A DNA stretch of 64,000 nt from Anaerolineae bacterium (GCA_008933735.1 WBUL01000011.1:62001-126000); one strand, 5' to 3'. Positions 52,565-62,240 are shown, counted from the first letter of the stretch. Program-made: numbers and translations. The notes: generated by a model from the sequence alone, not told the origin.

Positions 52565-54823
52565 TTACTGGCGACGGAAGTAAAAGTCCAGCACACGCCG
52601 AACCACGGGCAGCGCCACCTGAGACCCTTCCCCTGCGTTATAAACAAAAGCCACCACGACAATCTCCGGCGCTTCATACGGCGCATAACCCACGTACCAT
52701 GCGTGAGAGGGCCAGCGCCCTGGAATACACAACCCCAGAGGACGGGCTATGTCATCACAGTATTCGGCGGTGCCGGTTTTGCCCGCCTCGTTCACGTAAG
52801 GGAGCGGGTCAACAGGTGTCACCCCTGTTGAGGCCGTGCCGCGCGTCACAACTTCTCGCATCCCTTCTTCCACAAGCTGTACGACTTCCGACGAAGCAAA
52901 CGGGGGCACATAATCGCGGGCGACATTGCTGTTGTATACCAACGGGTCACACACACGACCGTTAAAGGTGTAGTTATACGGCACATTCACCCGGTAGGTG
53001 ATGATGTTTCTGATGTTATCTTCCCGATTCGGGTCAATATCCACCTGTGCCGTGTAGGAATCCGGGTTACAGCGGGCCGGATCATAGTGGTCGGAATCGG
53101 GTTCGCAGCGGCATACGAGACTGTTGGCCTTCTGGATGAGCAAATCTTCTTGCAGCAGCAGCACCACATCCCCGTTTTGCGGCAGGACAATCGTCCTGGC
53201 GACACGCGGCCCAAATTCCCGAACCACGTTGCCTTGTGCATCGAGAAACTGCTTGATAATGGTGGGCTGATACAATGTCCCCCCATTGGCGATTGCTGCT
53301 GTGTAGGAAAGCTGCTGAAGCGGCGTCACCGTCAGGTATCCCTGACCGAAGGCCGCGTTGTAAGTATCTCCCGTTGACCAGCTTTCCCCATAAAGACGGC
53401 GTTTCCAGTCTCGGTCAGGCATTCGTCCGGCGACCTCAAGCGGCAGTTCAATCCCCAGTTCCGACCCGACACCAAACGCGGTTGCCCAGCGATACAGATC
53501 GTCAATTCCCAGCCCGCCCGGTCGCAATACCGCCGAACTCACATCCGGGTTGCCGCCGCCAACCTGGTAAAAATACACGTCGCAGCTAATCGCAATCGCA
53601 TCCTTCAGATTGACCCGGCCATGCCCATTTCGATCCCAGCAGACAAAGGTCTGGCTCTGGGCAACATCATTCGGGGCGAAAGCATTAGGAAGCTGCAAGC
53701 GTCCCCCATCAAAGAGATAAGAGTCGGGGGAAATCACGCCTTCCTCTGCCACCGCGACCGCCGAGACCAGCTTCCAGACTGACCCCGGAGGGTAAAGCGA
53801 CCCGGTCGCATGGTTCACAAGCGGCAAAAGCTGATCGTCGGCTAAATCAAAATAATAATCGACATCAATGCTGCGGGCGAAGCGGCTGTTATCATAGGTC
53901 GGCCACGAAACCAGCGCCAGAATCTCACCCGTGCGCGGGTCCATCGCTATGACCACACCGCTCTGGGAACGGAGTTTTTGCTCCTGCGCGTTCAAAATGT
54001 TGATGCGTTCAATCAGCGCTTCCTGGGCGGCACGCTGCAATTCGGTATCCAGGGTCAGTTGAATGGTCAAGCCCGCCAGCGGGTCTTGACGGTCAAGCAG
54101 CGCCAGTTTTTCACCTGCCACATCAACCTCATAGGTTTCCGAACCTCGCTGCCCCGCCAGTTCGGTTTCAAAAAAGCGCTCGATGCCCGCATAACCAATG
54201 CGGTCAAAACTGGGGTCATATCCCTGCTCACGTAAATCTTCAGCCTCATCTTCGCCTATCGGCCCGATATAACCGATGATCTGTGAAGTCAATTCCCCCG
54301 TAGGATATTCACGTACCGAGCGCACTTCAATGTTGACTCCGGGCAGAGTCAATTTTTCTTCTTCCAGTTGCAGCATGATTGCCTGTGGGATGTCGGTTGC
54401 CACCGTCACAGGGCGAAACGGCGCGATCCGTTCACCCTCATCCACCAGATCTTCCAGGCTGCGTTGATTCACTCCGGACGCGATCACCACTTCGTTTGTA
54501 GCCGGAACATTAATCAACCCTGCCAGACGGTTGTAGATCCGGAGGACTTCTTCCGGGTCATCCGGCAAAAACGCCGGCGTAATGGTGACATTAAAAGCAG
54601 GCACATTCCGCGCCAGCACCTGACCATTCCGATCCAAAATGGAGCCGCGCGATGAGGCAATCGGCAGGATTTGAATGCGGTTTTCTTCGGCATCATCCCG
54701 AAAACTAATTCCTTCCACAAATTGCAGGTAGTACATCCGTGAAATGAAAATGCCAAACACCGCGATAATCACCCCCCGGAAGAACCACAACCGCCATCCC
54801 TGAAAAGGCATTAATCCCATCAT
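52565..54823 (-). CDS. mrdA: Penicillin-binding protein 2 (elongation-specific transpeptidase)
   Basis: PBP2 crosslinks peptidoglycan during elongation. The 752-residue protein has an N-terminal membrane helix (LWFFRGVIIAVFGIFISRMYYL), the PBP dimerisation domain, and a transpeptidase domain with the serine in PGSVWK (SxxK), ISCDVYFY (S-x-D, usual for PBP2) and AGKTGTAEY (KTG). A Cys-containing insertion (CRCEPDSDHYDPARC...) between the SxD and KTG motifs is not standard and may bind a metal or form disulfides. GAGGACATGATG offers two adjacent start codons. The gene follows mreD by 30 bases. Confidence 0.93.
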   Translation of the reverse strand: MMGLMPFQGWRLWFFRGVIIAVFGIFISRMYYLQFVEGISFRDDAEENRIQILPIASSRGSILDRNGQVLARNVPAFNVTITPAFLPDDPEEVLRIYNRLAGLINVPATNEVVIASGVNQRSLEDLVDEGERIAPFRPVTVATDIPQAIMLQLEEEKLTLPGVNIEVRSVREYPTGELTSQIIGYIGPIGEDEAEDLREQGYDPSFDRIGYAGIERFFETELAGQRGSETYEVDVAGEKLALLDRQDPLAGLTIQLTLDTELQRAAQEALIERINILNAQEQKLRSQSGVVIAMDPRTGEILALVSWPTYDNSRFARSIDVDYYFDLADDQLLPLVNHATGSLYPPGSVWKLVSAVAVAEEGVISPDSYLFDGGRLQLPNAFAPNDVAQSQTFVCWDRNGHGRVNLKDAIAISCDVYFYQVGGGNPDVSSAVLRPGGLGIDDLYRWATAFGVGSELGIELPLEVAGRMPDRDWKRRLYGESWSTGDTYNAAFGQGYLTVTPLQQLSYTAAIANGGTLYQPTIIKQFLDAQGNVVREFGPRVARTIVLPQNGDVVLLLQEDLLIQKANSLVCRCEPDSDHYDPARCNPDSYTAQVDIDPNREDNIRNIITYRVNVPYNYTFNGRVCDPLVYNSNVARDYVPPFASSEVVQLVEEGMREVVTRGTASTGVTPVDPLPYVNEAGKTGTAEYCDDIARPLGLCIPGRWPSHAWYVGYAPYEAPEIVVVAFVYNAGEGSQVALPVVRRVLDFYFRRQ

Positions 54824-54853
54824 GTCCTCCTGTTCACCCTTACCGGCAGCGTG

Positions 54854-55360
54854 TTAAACCAGACCCACCTTTGGCGGGCGAAGGAAATCCAAAATGCGTC
54901 CCATCAACCGGAACATCGGTAAAATCAACAGCGTGTTAAAAACTAGAGAGGGGATCGTCCACGTTAGGATCGTGCGGAAAACCGGAAACGAATTTCCCTG
55001 CACAATAAGCATCGTCAGCACCACCACCTGATACAGCACCGTCGTAAAAATCACGGCTAAAGGGGGAATCAGAATATTTCGCCACCCGATTTGTCCGACA
55101 TAGAACGCCAGGATCGTCAGAGCCAGCACGTAGGCTAAACTGGACGTTCCTGTAGGCGTCACTGACAGCAAATCCACAAACAACCCGCCAATGAACGCCC
55201 AGGGCAGCGAATCGGGCAGTTCGTTGAGCAGACCCCAGGCCACAACCAGAACAAGCACCAGACTCGGCTGCCCATTCAGGTAGCGCAAATGCGAAAACAC
55301 ACTGGAGTCAATGACTGCGGCAATCATAAACAGTGGAATTCCAACAGCATAAATCGTCAC
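54854..55360 (-). CDS. mreD: Rod shape-determining protein MreD
   Basis: MreD is a small multi-pass membrane protein that links MreB/MreC to peptidoglycan synthesis. The 168-residue protein has about five hydrophobic helices and the FIGGLFVDLLSVTPTGTSSLAYVL segment (about 56-79) characteristic of MreD. The start is GTG at 55360, overlapping the mreC stop in GTGA, so it is translationally coupled. The assignment is secure from position between mreC and mrdA. Confidence 0.9.
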   Translation of the reverse strand: MTIYAVGIPLFMIAAVIDSSVFSHLRYLNGQPSLVLVLVVAWGLLNELPDSLPWAFIGGLFVDLLSVTPTGTSSLAYVLALTILAFYVGQIGWRNILIPPLAVIFTTVLYQVVVLTMLIVQGNSFPVFRTILTWTIPSLVFNTLLILPMFRLMGRILDFLRPPKVGLV

Positions 55361-56202
55361 GGCTGTTCAGGCTCTTCAAAAATTTGCAGGTCAACAGGTT
55401 CAAAATTAGTAATCACCAGCACAATGTCCAGATTTTCAAAATCGACCAGACTTTGCACGGTCGCCTGTTTAAAGAGGCTGTTGGGCGAAATACCCACACT
55501 GCTGATTTGCCCAACGAGAATATTGGGGGGGAAGGCCTGGGTTTCACCAGAGGTAAACACCTGCTGATTTTCCGCAAGCTGCCCGTTAATGTTGACAAAA
55601 TCCAAAATCAGATCGCCGCTGATACTGCCGCGTACCAACCCCGATTCACGGGTTTCATTTTGCACACGGGCGGTCACCGAGCTGTTGACATCCGTAATCA
55701 GCAGCACTTCCGCCCCCGTCGCAGAGACATCCACGACACGCCCAACCAGTCCCAGCTCGGTCACAACCGGATCGCCCACCTGCACTCCATTCCGGGTTCC
55801 TGCCGCGATATGGATCGTCCGCACCACCCCGTTGACATCGCGGCCTATGACATCGGTGGTGACGTAGCGCCAGTCCGAGCCTTTTTGCCCGACGTAATTG
55901 GAAAGCTCAACCAGGCGATCATAATCACTGCGGAAGGCACGCAGGTCCGCCAGTTCACTTTGATACTGTGCCAGTGCCTTTTCCAGTTCCCGATTCCGCA
56001 GCCGCAGCGACCGGAATTCCGCCATTTCCTCAGCGAAAATCGTAAAATCGGTGGTCGCACCGCCAAAAATGCCCTCAAGCGCCGTCAGCGGAATCCGCAG
56101 AATACCCTCTGCCGGGGCGAGGGTTCCGACCAGACTCAGCAGGATCAATATGATACACAGGCCGAGTGTCATCACGACAGTAAAACTTCGCGGGCTCTGC
56201 AA
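55357..56202 (-). CDS. mreC: Rod shape-determining protein MreC
   Basis: MreC is a bitopic protein with an N-terminal membrane helix (VVMTLGLCIILILLSLVGTL), a coiled coil (about 55-95, EEMAEFRSLRLRNRELEKALAQYQSEL) and a double beta-barrel domain with GRVVDVSATGAEVLLITDVNSSVTARV near 160-190. I take the TTG at 56202, giving 281 residues, because GGAGGA lies seven bases before it; the open frame continues to a TTG at 56217 but then the ribosome-binding site would be inside the gene. Four-base overlap with mreD. Confidence 0.9.
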   Translation of the reverse strand: MQSPRSFTVVMTLGLCIILILLSLVGTLAPAEGILRIPLTALEGIFGGATTDFTIFAEEMAEFRSLRLRNRELEKALAQYQSELADLRAFRSDYDRLVELSNYVGQKGSDWRYVTTDVIGRDVNGVVRTIHIAAGTRNGVQVGDPVVTELGLVGRVVDVSATGAEVLLITDVNSSVTARVQNETRESGLVRGSISGDLILDFVNINGQLAENQQVFTSGETQAFPPNILVGQISSVGISPNSLFKQATVQSLVDFENLDIVLVITNFEPVDLQIFEEPEQP

Positions 56203-56248
56203 GGAAATTTCCTCCAATAGGGGCGAATACGGGGCGGAAAAACGTGCC

Positions 56249-57310
56249 TCAGTGGTGGGTACTGCCGCGCTCCAGACCGGTCAGGAGCTGACGCAGATTG
56301 TCGTAATCTTCCAGGATACGCCCAGCGCCGCGTGCGACACAGGTCATGGCGTCTTCCGCCAGCCAGGTACGGATATTGACCTCACGGGCAATCCGCTCGG
56401 TTAACCCCTTCAACTGACCGCCGCCGCCCGCCAGACAGATTCCCGACTCCATGAGGTCTGCAACCAGCTCCGGCGGGGTTTCGTCCAGCGCATCCCGGAT
56501 CGTATCCACAATAATTCCGACCGATCCCGCCAGCGCTTCTCGAATTTCAATCGACGAGACTTCTCGCGCTTCTGGCAGTCCGGTAATCAGATTTCGCCCG
56601 CGCAGCACCTTTGTTTTTTCTTCCACCAGCGAATAAGCCGAGCCGATGTCTATTTTCGCACTTTCAGCGGTGCTTTCCCCGATCAGCAAACTATATTTAC
56701 TCCGCATGTACTGGACAATATCTTCATCCATTTCATCGCCCGCGACGCGAATACTGCGGCTGATGACGATACCACCCAGGCTGAACACCGCCACTTCAGT
56801 CGTTCCGCCGCCGATGTCCACAATCATGCTTCCTCGCGTCTCATTAATCGGCAGTCCCGCGCCAACCGCCCCTGCCACCGGTTCCTCAATCAAAAAGGCC
56901 TCGCGGGCACCTGCTTCAATAGCAGCGTCGTACACAGCCCGTTTTTCTACTTCCGTCACGCCAGACGGAATCCCGATGACCACACGCGGACGGTGAATCG
57001 GGATAAAACTCTGTTCATGCACTTTTTTGATGAAATAAGTTAACATGGCTTCAGTAATTTCAAATTCTGCAATAACACCATCCCGCAGGGGGCGAATAAT
57101 TTGAATATCTTTGCCTACTTTGCCCGCCATGAGCTTGGCTTCGCGTCCGACATGCGTTACCTGGCGGGTTTTCCGGCGAATCGCCACATACGATGGCTCA
57201 TTAATGATAATCCCTTTGCCGCGCACACATACCAGCGTATTCGCCGTGCCGAGGTCTATCCCAATGTCGAGAGAAAATAAACCGAGTAAAAAATCCAGTG
57301 GACTGACCAA
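56249..57310 (-). CDS. mreB: Rod shape-determining protein MreB
   Basis: MreB is the bacterial actin that directs elongation. The 353-residue protein has IGIDLGTANTLVCV (phosphate 1, about 16-29), the MIVDIGGGTTEVAVFSLGG region (phosphate 2, about 165-183) and LAGGGGQLKGL (adenosine region, about 297-307), all intact. The start is TTG at 57310 with GGAG nearby; there is no better ATG upstream. It heads the mreB-mreC-mreD-mrdA operon on the minus strand. Confidence 0.95.
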   Translation of the reverse strand: MVSPLDFLLGLFSLDIGIDLGTANTLVCVRGKGIIINEPSYVAIRRKTRQVTHVGREAKLMAGKVGKDIQIIRPLRDGVIAEFEITEAMLTYFIKKVHEQSFIPIHRPRVVIGIPSGVTEVEKRAVYDAAIEAGAREAFLIEEPVAGAVGAGLPINETRGSMIVDIGGGTTEVAVFSLGGIVISRSIRVAGDEMDEDIVQYMRSKYSLLIGESTAESAKIDIGSAYSLVEEKTKVLRGRNLITGLPEAREVSSIEIREALAGSVGIIVDTIRDALDETPPELVADLMESGICLAGGGGQLKGLTERIAREVNIRTWLAEDAMTCVARGAGRILEDYDNLRQLLTGLERGSTHH

Positions 57311-57367
57311 AAGTGCTCCAACATCCGTAGAGAGTACAAGCCGCCATTATAACACGCGAATGCCAGC

Positions 57368-58531
57368 CTACGGGGAGGACATATGGAAGGTAGCTGAAAC
57401 GTAGGCTGTCAGGCGGGCGTGGGGTGAGCGTAGAAAACAGCGGCGACAGAGGACACTTAACAGAAGACACATGATCCCACCTCCCGCCAGCACCCACCAG
57501 CGCCAGGGGAAATCAATGGTGGGCGACCAGGCGGGTGAGCTGTCTGAACTGCGCGAACGGCTGAGATTCTGCTGCTGCGACCCATCTGGCAGCATTCTGT
57601 AAACTTCTGAACTGCCATCTCGTTCAGAGACAAACGTAATCCACTGCCCATCCGGTGACCACGAAGGATAAAAATCGCGTTCAAAGTTACGTGTCAGCCG
57701 TGTGTGATCGGTTCCATCCGGGCGAATGGCGTAAATTTCTGCGTATCGATTCAACGACGAAAAAAACACGATCCATTCCCCATCCGGTGACCAGGCGGGC
57801 GCGTAATCTTCATCCAGAAATTGGGTCAGGTTGCGCTGGCCTGCCCCATTCGCTCGCATAATGTAAATTTCTGAATTTCGATCCCTCTCAGAGACAAACG
57901 CGATCCACTCCCCATCGGGCGACCAGACAGGCGCGTAATCATAGTGCGGCGACCTGGAAAGATTTTGCATTTCTGACCCATCTGAACGCATTTTGTAAAC
58001 ATCGGTCTGATCAAAATCATCATAGGTCAGGACAATCCATTCCCCGTCTGGAGAAAACGCGATGCCAAAATCATCACCATACGAATCAGTCAGGCGTTCT
58101 TCTTTGCTGCCGTCGCTCCGGATACGGTAAATCTCGGTATTACTGTCGCGGTTGGTCAGAAAATAAATCCATTTTCCATCTGGTGACCATAAGGGCGCGT
58201 AGTCGTCGTTGGGGAAGTGAGTTAAACGCTGTGGACTGCTGCCGCTGGCAGACATTTTATAGATTTCCGGGTTGCCATCCCGGTACGAAACAAACGCTAA
58301 CCACTCTCCATCCGGTGACCATACGGGCGAAAAATCGGGGCGGCGGGCATAGGTCAGGCGCTCTACATGACTGCCATCAGGCCGCATCCGGTAGATTTCA
58401 TCGTTGCCATCACGATCAGACACAAAGACAATCCAGGGCGTTTCCGGCTCCACCTGACGTGCTCGATACAAAACAAAACTCGCAATTAGCAGGAACAGTC
58501 CTGCTGACAAAAATCCATATCGAATGAACAA
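57368..58531 (-). CDS. Membrane-anchored PD40 (TolB-like) beta-propeller protein
   Basis: The 387-residue protein starts with a membrane helix ([16 protein letters not shown]), then about seven PD40 repeats of about 43 residues with the pattern S-P-D-G-E-W-I-x-F-V-S-x-R-D-G-x-x-E-I-Y. A second hydrophobic segment ([17 protein letters not shown]) lies near the C-terminus. The fold is a TolB-like beta-propeller, likely extracytoplasmic. The repeats are nearly identical to one another, suggesting recent internal duplication. It lies 22 bases after the radical SAM gene on the same strand and may belong to that cluster. No enzymatic role is visible. Confidence 0.8.
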   Translation of the reverse strand: MFIRYGFLSAGLFLLIASFVLYRARQVEPETPWIVFVSDRDGNDEIYRMRPDGSHVERLTYARRPDFSPVWSPDGEWLAFVSYRDGNPEIYKMSASGSSPQRLTHFPNDDYAPLWSPDGKWIYFLTNRDSNTEIYRIRSDGSKEERLTDSYGDDFGIAFSPDGEWIVLTYDDFDQTDVYKMRSDGSEMQNLSRSPHYDYAPVWSPDGEWIAFVSERDRNSEIYIMRANGAGQRNLTQFLDEDYAPAWSPDGEWIVFFSSLNRYAEIYAIRPDGTDHTRLTRNFERDFYPSWSPDGQWITFVSERDGSSEVYRMLPDGSQQQNLSRSRSSDSSPAWSPTIDFPWRWWVLAGGGIMCLLLSVLCRRCFLRSPHARLTAYVSATFHMSSP

Positions 58532-58553
58532 GACACCCTACTCGAAGATTATT

Positions 58554-59561
58554 TCATCTATTGGCAGGTACATGTGCTGCCTTCACTGCTGTCCATTTTG
58601 GGCGCCCACACACATCCAGATTCCCCAGACGTGCCCGCCGCAGACGCGGAATAAATTCCTCGACAGGAGTTTCCAGAAGATGAAACAAGCGCCGTTTGGA
58701 TAAATAACACGGTGTCACCCACCCATCGCAGGTAATATTTGGCTCTATACACGCCACACACGCCCCAACCAGCGCACAGGCCGGGCTCACGCTCACTTTG
58801 GAGGTCTGGCTGGCCTGATAAAGAGACGCGGTCACTTCACGCCAGGCCGGGTAATCGAGATAATCTTCCCGCAGCCATGCCCCACGTCCCTGAGGAGTCA
58901 GGGCAGAAAAATTAATCTCCTGCACACCAAGTTGTTCCACCAGTTCCACACACGCCAGGCTCTGATGCACATTCCGGCGGCTTAATACCACCTCGATATT
59001 CACCGGAATATCCGCCGCCCGTAAAAACGCAATCCCCTGCATTGTCTTCTGAAAGCTGCCGGGGCCGCGCACCGCATCATGCGTTTCAGCCGTTGCCCCA
59101 TCCAATGAAACCCCGGCGACCGCCAGCCCTAACTGCCGCAGAATGCTGGCCGTCTCCTGCGTGACCAGCGTGGCATTGGACCGCATTCCAAACTTCATCC
59201 CTGCGGACTGGCAAGCCGACATCAGATCAAACAAATCCTTGCGGAGCAGCGGCTCGCCACCGGAGAATACCACAAATTCTACACCAACCCACGCCAGCCG
59301 CTGGATAACATCCAGCGCGTCAACAGTATTTAGGTCCTGCCGCCGATAATCGACCACATCGTAGCAGTGCACACATCGCAGATTGCAGGGATGGGTGACA
59401 CCCCAGGTCACCGATTGAATCCGCTCTTCTGGCAGAGGGTAAGATTCTTCCTGGGGATCATCTTCGATTTCGTAATCTGGCTCTTCAAAATAATCGTCAT
59501 CATCAAAAGGATAATAGTCCGGCTCAGGCCAACGTGTGGGCCAGGGTTTGGGCGCACCCAT
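58554..59561 (-). CDS. Radical SAM/SPASM-type enzyme
   Basis: The 335-residue protein has the radical SAM motif CNLRCVHC (Cys59, 63, 66), the GGE element VVFSGGEPLL (about 97-106) and a C-terminal Cys set (CALVGACVACIEPNITC..PC) typical of a SPASM/twitch auxiliary cluster. Many such proteins modify peptides or proteins. The first 45 residues are highly acidic and Tyr/Pro-rich (DDDDYFEEPDYEIEDD), which is unusual for the family. The ATG lies one base after the STAND NTPase stop, with GGAG upstream. The substrate is unknown; the neighbours do not include an obvious small precursor peptide. Confidence 0.85.
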   Translation of the reverse strand: MGAPKPWPTRWPEPDYYPFDDDDYFEEPDYEIEDDPQEESYPLPEERIQSVTWGVTHPCNLRCVHCYDVVDYRRQDLNTVDALDVIQRLAWVGVEFVVFSGGEPLLRKDLFDLMSACQSAGMKFGMRSNATLVTQETASILRQLGLAVAGVSLDGATAETHDAVRGPGSFQKTMQGIAFLRAADIPVNIEVVLSRRNVHQSLACVELVEQLGVQEINFSALTPQGRGAWLREDYLDYPAWREVTASLYQASQTSKVSVSPACALVGACVACIEPNITCDGWVTPCYLSKRRLFHLLETPVEEFIPRLRRARLGNLDVCGRPKWTAVKAAHVPANR

Positions 59562-59562
59562 T

Positions 59563-61614
59563 CTATTTTTTCTCCTTTGGTGGAATCTTCGCCAGCCACT
59601 CCAGGGTATTGCTCAATCGGGGATCGTGGATGGCACGGCGGACGGCAGCAGCGTTTTCCAGGAGAAGCTGCGCTGAACTGTGACGGTCAGCCTGCCGCAT
59701 CCGAATTTCCCCCAGAAGCTGCACGGCACTTCCCCGCCCCCACCCATAATTGCAGTCAATATCCTCCGCCATTTCCAGCGCAGTCTGGGCCTTCTGTTCC
59801 GCTTCTTCAAGCTGGTGTTCCAGCAAAAGCCGCCCCCATGTGATAAGGCTGTCAATCTGGATCACTTTGAAGCCACTGCTTACCGCGGCCTCATGTGTTT
59901 TGATTACGGCGGCGAGAGCCTCTTTTTCCTGCTTCTGTGCCATCCGCAGCCGACCAAGCCCCAGTTGCGCCCGGCAGAGAATTTCCTTCTGACCGGACTC
60001 CTGCGCCCACGACAGCGGGTACCTTAGCCAGGTGTCTGCTTCCTCATATTTGCCGCTCAGCCGATAGACATCACTGAGAATCAGCCCTGCATGAGCCGTG
60101 ATGAGCGGAAAGGCGTTCGTCCTTTGCTCGCGCAGATGGTACTCGGCGACTTTTGCGGCAGTTCCCAGCTTGCCCAGCCGCACCAGCAAATCAGCGTAGT
60201 GCAGTGCCGCCCGTCCGATCAGGAATTTAGGCCGGTCATACAAACGGGCAATTTTTTCAACCCGCTCGTCAACCGTTTCGCCGCTCTCGCGCAGTTGAGC
60301 GGCGAGATGATGATAAGACGAAATGAGGCGGTGATTCCGGATGGACTTCATATGCTGGAACAGCGCCGCCTGCTGAAAATCCTCAAGGGCGAGTGTTACC
60401 CGGCCCTGCAATGCCCGCGCATGGGCACGCCGCGCATATGGATTTGAACCCGATTGGGGAAAAGTCCGTGCGCCCGCCGAATCGCAGACCCCCAGATGGT
60501 ACAGCAGCCCGGAGCCATGAATCGGATCACTAAAGGCTCGCACGACGGTTTCAGCCATATATTCCGCTTCGGGCAGTCTGCCCATCAAAACCAGGACATC
60601 CGCCAGATTCTGCCGCGCCATCAGCAGATCACGATGACCATCTTTCCATGCGACGAGGATATGCCGCAGCGCCGATTCAGCGATCTGCAACAAGCCTGTA
60701 TCGGCTGCAAAGAGGCTGTAATCATGCAAGGCATATAACAGCCCTTCATGAACAGCCATCTGGTGGAGTTCCTGCGGAATGCCCAGCCGTTCCATCAGTG
60801 CGGCGTGGATTCGCTGCCCCCGTTCATAGTCCGGTTCTTTCAGGCCAAGCATAAAGTAACTAAAACGCGACCCTTCTCCGAAAAAACGGGCGGCGTTCTC
60901 CGGGCGGTTCGAGTTCAAAATCTCGATAAGAAGGCCGTCCCAGAGGGCGGCTTCTGCCTGCGGACTTGCGGGGTCATAGCTGCTGGCGTGCCCATTAAAC
61001 TGCTTTTTGAGGGTGGTCGCCAGGGCAGCCAGGACGATAATTTTGGTTTTCCCTACGGTTTTTTCGACAAGTTCTGAAATCTCATCTCCGGTGCCAAGAA
61101 TGCCGCTGCCGCGCAAAAAGTCGGTGGCCTGCTCGTATCCAACCTCCCCAAGAAAAAGCTGCTGAAAGGGCATATTTTTTTGCGAAGGAAATTCATCCAC
61201 TGATTTCTGACTGGCAAAAATGAGACGACAGCGCCCGTATCCCTGAATCAGACCTTGCAGAGCGCCCACCAGATCATCGTGAATCAGATAATCGCGGTAA
61301 TCGTTCGGTTTTGTCCTGGATTGAACTTCATCCAGGCTGTCCAGCACGATCAGACAGTCCTCGGAGGCATAGATCGCCAGAAAATCCGTCAGTTTTTTGA
61401 GGAAAAGCGGAATATCCTTGCTCTGGCGAAAATCCCAGATGAAGACCTTGCAGGGAACACCGGCCAGAAATTCTGCCAGCAGACTGGTTTTCCCTGTCCC
61501 GGACGCACCCAGCAGAGCAATGGCTGGCGGCGTACCCCGATCCCACCATCGACAAATATCGTCCAGTTCAGGGCGAAAAACAAAGTCTTCAGACAGCGGG
61601 AGTTTGTGTGGCAT
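59563..61614 (-). CDS. STAND-like NTPase with TPR-type helical repeats
   Basis: The 683-residue protein has an N-terminal P-loop domain with Walker A LGASGTGKTSLL (about 33-44) and Walker B CLIVLDSLDE (about 90-99), followed by a long helical region resembling tetratricopeptide repeats. This architecture is typical of STAND signal-transduction ATPases. I take the ATG at 61614 (MPHKLPLSEDF), nine bases after the stop of the nitrilase-like gene; an in-frame start at 61680 lies inside that gene. It is the second of three or four tightly packed minus-strand genes. The trigger and output are unknown. Confidence 0.8.
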   Translation of the reverse strand: MPHKLPLSEDFVFRPELDDICRWWDRGTPPAIALLGASGTGKTSLLAEFLAGVPCKVFIWDFRQSKDIPLFLKKLTDFLAIYASEDCLIVLDSLDEVQSRTKPNDYRDYLIHDDLVGALQGLIQGYGRCRLIFASQKSVDEFPSQKNMPFQQLFLGEVGYEQATDFLRGSGILGTGDEISELVEKTVGKTKIIVLAALATTLKKQFNGHASSYDPASPQAEAALWDGLLIEILNSNRPENAARFFGEGSRFSYFMLGLKEPDYERGQRIHAALMERLGIPQELHQMAVHEGLLYALHDYSLFAADTGLLQIAESALRHILVAWKDGHRDLLMARQNLADVLVLMGRLPEAEYMAETVVRAFSDPIHGSGLLYHLGVCDSAGARTFPQSGSNPYARRAHARALQGRVTLALEDFQQAALFQHMKSIRNHRLISSYHHLAAQLRESGETVDERVEKIARLYDRPKFLIGRAALHYADLLVRLGKLGTAAKVAEYHLREQRTNAFPLITAHAGLILSDVYRLSGKYEEADTWLRYPLSWAQESGQKEILCRAQLGLGRLRMAQKQEKEALAAVIKTHEAAVSSGFKVIQIDSLITWGRLLLEHQLEEAEQKAQTALEMAEDIDCNYGWGRGSAVQLLGEIRMRQADRHSSAQLLLENAAAVRRAIHDPRLSNTLEWLAKIPPKEKK

Positions 61615-61622
61615 AGAGATAG

Positions 61623-62240
61623 TTATCCTAACCAGTCCGGCGGCTTGTCCCGAATATCCGCCCCCAGCAGGCCGCGCCACTGATTCATCACCTGCGGGTC
61701 TAAGCCCGCTGAGATAACTTCCATCGAATCGCAGATAAAACTACTGCCATAAAAAGTCACGCCATTTTCGGCGCTGACCCGATTCGCCGCCGCGATATAA
61801 ACGCCGTTGGCTACGGCGTGCCCGCGCATGACCAACTGCGCTTTACTCTCCATGTCCGGGTCTGTCGGCTCAGACCCAATCGCAGTCGGATAAAAAATAA
61901 ACTCCGCGCCAATGTCATGAACCGGATACTCATGATAGCCGACAAAAAAATCGGTTTCGTGGCAGCCCGCACCAGAAGGAATGTGAATTTTGCGCGTGAA
62001 ATTTATGAACTGCCCATCTGGGCCAAAAAGAACTGCTGTATCGTAAGCAGTTGGGCCTGTTTTCAGTGGTTCAGCCCAAACAAAACCACGCTGGTCGCGG
62101 GTACCGGGGAAGTACGGCAGACAGACCAACTTCACCCCCTGCTCAACCGCCAGAGTCAGCAGTTCGTGGTATTGTGCTTCCATAGCTTCGCGGCTGCCCA
62201 ACCAGGCTGTCTGGATCAGCGCGACCCGTAGTGCTTCCAC
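61623..62240 (-). CDS. Nitrilase-fold (AguB-like) protein lacking catalytic residues
   Basis: The 205-residue protein is clearly related to N-carbamoylputrescine amidase-type nitrilases: FYPTAIGSEPTD, MRGHAVANGVYIAAANRV and GVTFYGSSFICD are nearly family-consensus. However, it is about 90 residues short. The catalytic Glu segment (LPELF) is reduced to LPYFPG, Lys remains in TRKIHIP, and the whole ICWDQWFPEAAR region with the nucleophilic Cys is missing, so the sequence runs from EYPVHD straight to GAEFIFYPT. In-frame deletions have removed two of the three catalytic residues. It is either a pseudoenzyme or a decaying gene. It starts with GTG at 62240. Confidence 0.75.
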   Translation of the reverse strand: MEALRVALIQTAWLGSREAMEAQYHELLTLAVEQGVKLVCLPYFPGTRDQRGFVWAEPLKTGPTAYDTAVLFGPDGQFINFTRKIHIPSGAGCHETDFFVGYHEYPVHDIGAEFIFYPTAIGSEPTDPDMESKAQLVMRGHAVANGVYIAAANRVSAENGVTFYGSSFICDSMEVISAGLDPQVMNQWRGLLGADIRDKPPDWLG

